Assembly: GCA_946480295.1 (NCBI GenBank)
Contig: CAMLIT010000063.1
Coordinates: 1 to 24,893 of the forward strand
DNA from: an uncultured Gemmatimonadota bacterium
GTDB taxonomy: Bacteria > Gemmatimonadota > Gemmatimonadetes > Gemmatimonadales > Gemmatimonadaceae
DNA length: 24,893 nt
Direction: 5' to 3'
The position numbers were made by a program, and so were the translations under genes. Below the pieces are notes generated by a model. It made no database searches, was not told the DNA's origin, and was given only the letters and a program-made list of their open reading frames with translations. The stretch's first letter is position 1; every line of letters starts with the position of its first letter. This document shows positions 22,452 through 24,893 of this stretch, piece by piece.

Positions 22452-24197
22452 TCAGTCCACGATGTCCATCTCGCGCGAGACGACGACCGGCGGTCGGCGA
22501 TCGGGCGTGATCGTCAGGTCGATCCGGTAGCGGCCCGCGGGAAGTCGGGAGAGGTCGACGCTCACGCCGCGCGACGCGATCCCGCTACCCGCCTCCGGCT
22601 TCTCCTCCCACCGCACGCTCAGCGGCGTGCCGCGACTCGTCAGGCGCAGCGCCTCGGCGGCGCGGCGCAGCCACCCCTCGTTCTCGCGCGCGATCGTCAG
22701 CGAGACGCCGACCACCTCGCCGGCGGGAGCGAGTCCGTACGTCTCCCAGAAGAGGCCGAGTAGATCGCGCCGATGCACGCGCGTCGTCGCCAGCATGACG
22801 GGAAGGACGTCGGCGAGCCGGTGCGGGGCGGAATCCGCGGGCGCGTAGAGCAGCAGGTCGCTCACGGAGATCCCGTCGCGGCGCGCTGGCAGCGTCCGCC
22901 CGATCCGGATGCGTGCGGCGTTGCGGTCCTTCCGCGCCAGGACCTCGACGCCGACGACGAGCGGACGCCAGGGCGCGGTGGCGGCGAGCACCTGACGCGT
23001 CGCCGTATCCTCGCGCACGGTCCGTACGCCGTCGTGGGGATCGGCGTAGAGAAAGAGTCCGGACGAGAGATCGCGCCCGGCGAGCGTCGTGTCGCCGGAG
23101 ACGTCGAAGGCGGCGACCACGAGGGCCGAGTCTCCACGGCGGAACACCGCGAGCTGCGGCGCGAGCGGGTGGAGACTGCGGAGATACCGCGGCGCGTAGC
23201 GCATGCGCGCCGTGCGCAGCCTCAGGTCGAAGCGGTCGGGCGAGATGGTGAACGGCGAGTCGACGACCGCGGACACGGGCACGAAGTTGAAGCTCGGCGA
23301 CGACTCGTGGCCGACGACGGTCTCCGGCATCACCGAGCCGATCTCCGGCTGGACACGGCTGTACCACCTGTCCCACCCATACCGGAGCATGAGCTCGCGC
23401 ATGTCATCGCCCCAGCTGCCCTGCATCCCCTGCGCGTGTGCCTCGATCTCCGCGCGGGTGACGCGCGCCAGGATCTCGGTGCGCAGGTCCTCGGTGCCGA
23501 CGAGGTAGAGGGGCGCCGATAGCCACCACACGCGTCGCAAGAGGGAGTCGCGGCCGGCGCAGTCCAGCTTGCGGTAGTGGTCGTGGAGCGGGCCGTCGAG
23601 CAGGAGGGAGAGGTCGGCCCAGCGGCACCGCTTCGGTGAAGGCATCGCCGAGAGCGCGGCGTCGAAGGCGGAGTCGGCGCGCGTGAAATCGCCGTCCTCG
23701 TGCAGCGCGAGGCCGACGAGTGCCGCGCACCACCATGTGGTGGCGCCGCACGAGCGCGCGACGGCGACCGCCGCGGCGGTGTCTCCGGCGTCCAGGCGGT
23801 AGCGCACCCGCTCGCCCACGACCCAGTCGTCTCCGGGAAGCACGGCGCCGATGCTGTCCAGCGTCGAGAGCAGGTGCGCTCGCGCGCGCACGACCCTCGG
23901 CGATTCGGTGGGGATGGAATCCTCGCCGTCGCTCCCGTCATCGCTGCAGTAGTAGAAGCGGCCGACGACCGCGTCGCACGGTGCGCTGCGGTAACTGCCG
24001 TAGCCCGCGGGCAGATAGTTGCGGTGGAGGAACTCGAAGTCCGATTGCGCCGAGCGGGCGTGCCGGACGAGCCGCGCCGAGTCGCGCGCGGAAACATGCG
24101 CCGGGCCGGGCCCGGGGCCCGCGCTGGCGAGCACCTGGGCGAGCATGGCGGCGATCATCGATCTCGGCAGCAGGGCCAGCGCGGTAGCGACGATCAT
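22452..24197 (-). CDS. Large secreted protein of unknown function
   Basis: About 581 residues. Residues 1-26 form a signal peptide (LALLPRSMIAAMLAQVLASA). The next part has FLHRNYLPAGYGSYRSAPCD and GRFYYCSDD (C74 and C84), then a TPR-like stretch around VGERVRYRLDAGDTAAAVAVA and GDFTRADSAFDAALSAMPSP. The middle holds MRELMLRYGWDRWYSRVQPE. The C-terminal half is beta-rich (ALVVAAFDVSGDTTLAG, VVGVEVLARKDRNAARIRIG) and ends SRLPAGRYRIDLTITPDRRP. The layout recalls GWxTD-type proteins of Bacteroidetes and Gemmatimonadota, but the exact G-W-x-T-D motif is absent, so this is only a resemblance. The ATG at 24197 was chosen because GGAG lies 8 bases upstream and the signal peptide follows. It is divergent from the gene at 24320. 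Confidence 0.8.
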   Translation of the reverse strand: MIVATALALLPRSMIAAMLAQVLASAGPGPGPAHVSARDSARLVRHARSAQSDFEFLHRNYLPAGYGSYRSAPCDAVVGRFYYCSDDGSDGEDSIPTESPRVVRARAHLLSTLDSIGAVLPGDDWVVGERVRYRLDAGDTAAAVAVARSCGATTWWCAALVGLALHEDGDFTRADSAFDAALSAMPSPKRCRWADLSLLLDGPLHDHYRKLDCAGRDSLLRRVWWLSAPLYLVGTEDLRTEILARVTRAEIEAHAQGMQGSWGDDMRELMLRYGWDRWYSRVQPEIGSVMPETVVGHESSPSFNFVPVSAVVDSPFTISPDRFDLRLRTARMRYAPRYLRSLHPLAPQLAVFRRGDSALVVAAFDVSGDTTLAGRDLSSGLFLYADPHDGVRTVREDTATRQVLAATAPWRPLVVGVEVLARKDRNAARIRIGRTLPARRDGISVSDLLLYAPADSAPHRLADVLPVMLATTRVHRRDLLGLFWETYGLAPAGEVVGVSLTIARENEGWLRRAAEALRLTSRGTPLSVRWEEKPEAGSGIASRGVSVDLSRLPAGRYRIDLTITPDRRPPVVVSREMDIVD

Positions 24198-24319
24198 CGG
24201 TATCTCCGCCGTGCCGAGCGGCACGGGGCGTGCCACATTTCCCCTTTCTGTCACGCCCGATTCATATATCAATCCGTCACGAACGACGAGCGCAGCGACT
24301 TCGGCATGAGGAGACGGTC

Positions 24320-24670
24320 ATGACCACCATTCCCGGCTGGAACGACCCCGCGGAGGACGAACGGAACCCCACTCGTCGGGAGGAGCGGACGCACGTGCGC
24401 GACGAGCTCGTCGCGCGTCTCGACGATCGCAGCGTGTGGCTGTCCGGATCGGAGAGCGACGAGGAGGTGGTGGCGATGATGAACGGCGTCGAAGCCTTCG
24501 AGGCCGCCGTGGCCCGCCTGGGCGGCGATTCGATGGTGAACACGCCCGAGTCGTCGGATCCGGACGACGAGGAGCTGGTGCTGCCGATGCGCCGCGACGA
24601 CGAGTCGGTGGCGAGCTATCTCGAGCGGCTCCGGCAGGCGACGGAGCGGCTCGGGGGGCGGAGGAGATAG
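24320..24670 (+). CDS. Small acidic protein of unknown function
   Basis: A 116-residue, Asp/Glu-rich soluble protein preceded by GAGGAGAC 6 bases before the ATG. Blocks: NPTRREERTHVRDELVARLD, the helix DEEVVAMMNGVEAFEAAVARLG, an acidic loop PESSDPDDEELVLPM and a C-terminal helix SYLERLRQATERLG. No family is recognised. The 122-bp divergent region shared with the secreted protein gene contains an AT-rich ATTCATATATCAAT (24251-24264) that could hold a promoter. Nothing indicates function. Confidence 0.7.
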   Translation: MTTIPGWNDPAEDERNPTRREERTHVRDELVARLDDRSVWLSGSESDEEVVAMMNGVEAFEAAVARLGGDSMVNTPESSDPDDEELVLPMRRDDESVASYLERLRQATERLGGRRR

Positions 24671-24698
24671 GGACGAGGGACGAGGGACGGGGGACGAG
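24671..24698. repeat. Four-copy heptanucleotide tandem repeat
   Basis: GGACGAG occurs at 24671, 24678 and 24692, with the variant GGACGGG at 24685. It directly follows the TAG stop of the acidic protein gene. Confidence 0.85.
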
Positions 24699-24722
24699 GC
24701 CGGGATGCCACAGGGCATGGTC

Positions 24723-24756
24723 ATCCCGAGGGAGCGCAGCGACCGAGGGAACTACG
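24723..24756. repeat. Intergenic repeat-like motif with direct repeat CCGAGGGA
   Basis: CCGAGGGA occurs at 24726-24733 and 24743-24750 around GCGCAGCGA. The run C-C-C-G-A-G-x-G-x-A-G-C-G-A recalls a short sequence that I have seen scattered in intergenic DNA of GC-rich genomes. Whether it is dispersed in this genome cannot be seen from one copy. Confidence 0.4.
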
Positions 24757-24798
24757 GTGCGCCGACTGTGGCCCGGGCACCGGGGACCGGAAGGACGT

Positions 24799-24819
24799 CA
24801 TTGGTCATTGGTCGTTGGC
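24799..24819. repeat. Degenerate three-copy heptamer repeat
   Basis: CATTGGT at 24799 and 24806 is followed by the variant CGTTGGC at 24813. A G8 run follows at 24829-24836. The remaining bases to 24893 show no gene. Confidence 0.7.
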
Positions 24820-24893
24820 GAGCCGCTCGGGGGGGGACACGTGGGCTCCCGAGCGGCGCGGCAACGAACAAGCGCCCAATTACAACCACGTTG

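Overview
The window is a very GC-rich bacterial chromosomal segment with dense genes, few AT-rich stretches and strong G/C preference at third codon positions. The gene content fits a soil-type Gram-negative: lptB, a beta-barrel protein with terminal Phe, an HtrA protease, a Ku/LigD repair operon and several families of unknown function. From the overall style I suspect Gemmatimonadota; this is inference, since no rRNA or other marker gene is present. I found no tRNA, rRNA, CRISPR array, transposase or phage gene.

Layout. 158-1479 (minus): the LPS-export ATPase LptB, then a two-CBS-domain protein. 1668-3612 (plus): a secreted monoheme cytochrome c followed by an outer-membrane fusion of a c-type heme domain and a porin-like barrel, resembling the Cyc2 architecture. 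3624-4910 (minus): an MFS exporter, ending in a perfect 34-bp palindrome shared with the cytochrome-porin gene. 5079-6551 (plus): a periplasmic HtrA/DegP protease with a strong hairpin terminator. 6613-12580 (minus): a non-homologous end-joining operon read as ku, ligD (phosphoesterase-ligase-polymerase), two unrecognised genes, a second ATP-dependent ligase (LigC type), and a small conserved-looking gene after a 47-nt gap. The core junctions are overlaps or gaps of a few bases. A 564-bp gap upstream of ku holds a cluster of DnaA-box-like sequences.

13145-15160 holds three genes of unknown function. 15230-16351 (minus) is a BON-domain protein with a long Gly/Arg/Tyr-rich disordered N-terminus. 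16482-18980 (minus) is a MarR regulator followed by a long-chain-type acyl-CoA dehydrogenase. 19115-21518 (minus) is a second, similar MarR regulator overlapping a CLC chloride channel/transporter with C-terminal CBS domains. 21901-24670 holds a small membrane protein, a large secreted protein of unknown function and a divergent acidic protein. The last 220 bases are repeat-rich non-coding DNA.

The genes form independent modules: envelope biogenesis and stress (LptB, HtrA), extracellular or periplasmic electron transfer (cytochrome plus cytochrome-porin), double-strand-break repair (Ku/LigD/LigC), fatty-acid oxidation under MarR control, and ion transport under MarR control. The most promising candidates for new biology are the two unknown genes between ligD and ligC, the heptanucleotide tandem repeat inside the ligD coding sequence, and the cytochrome-porin pair.
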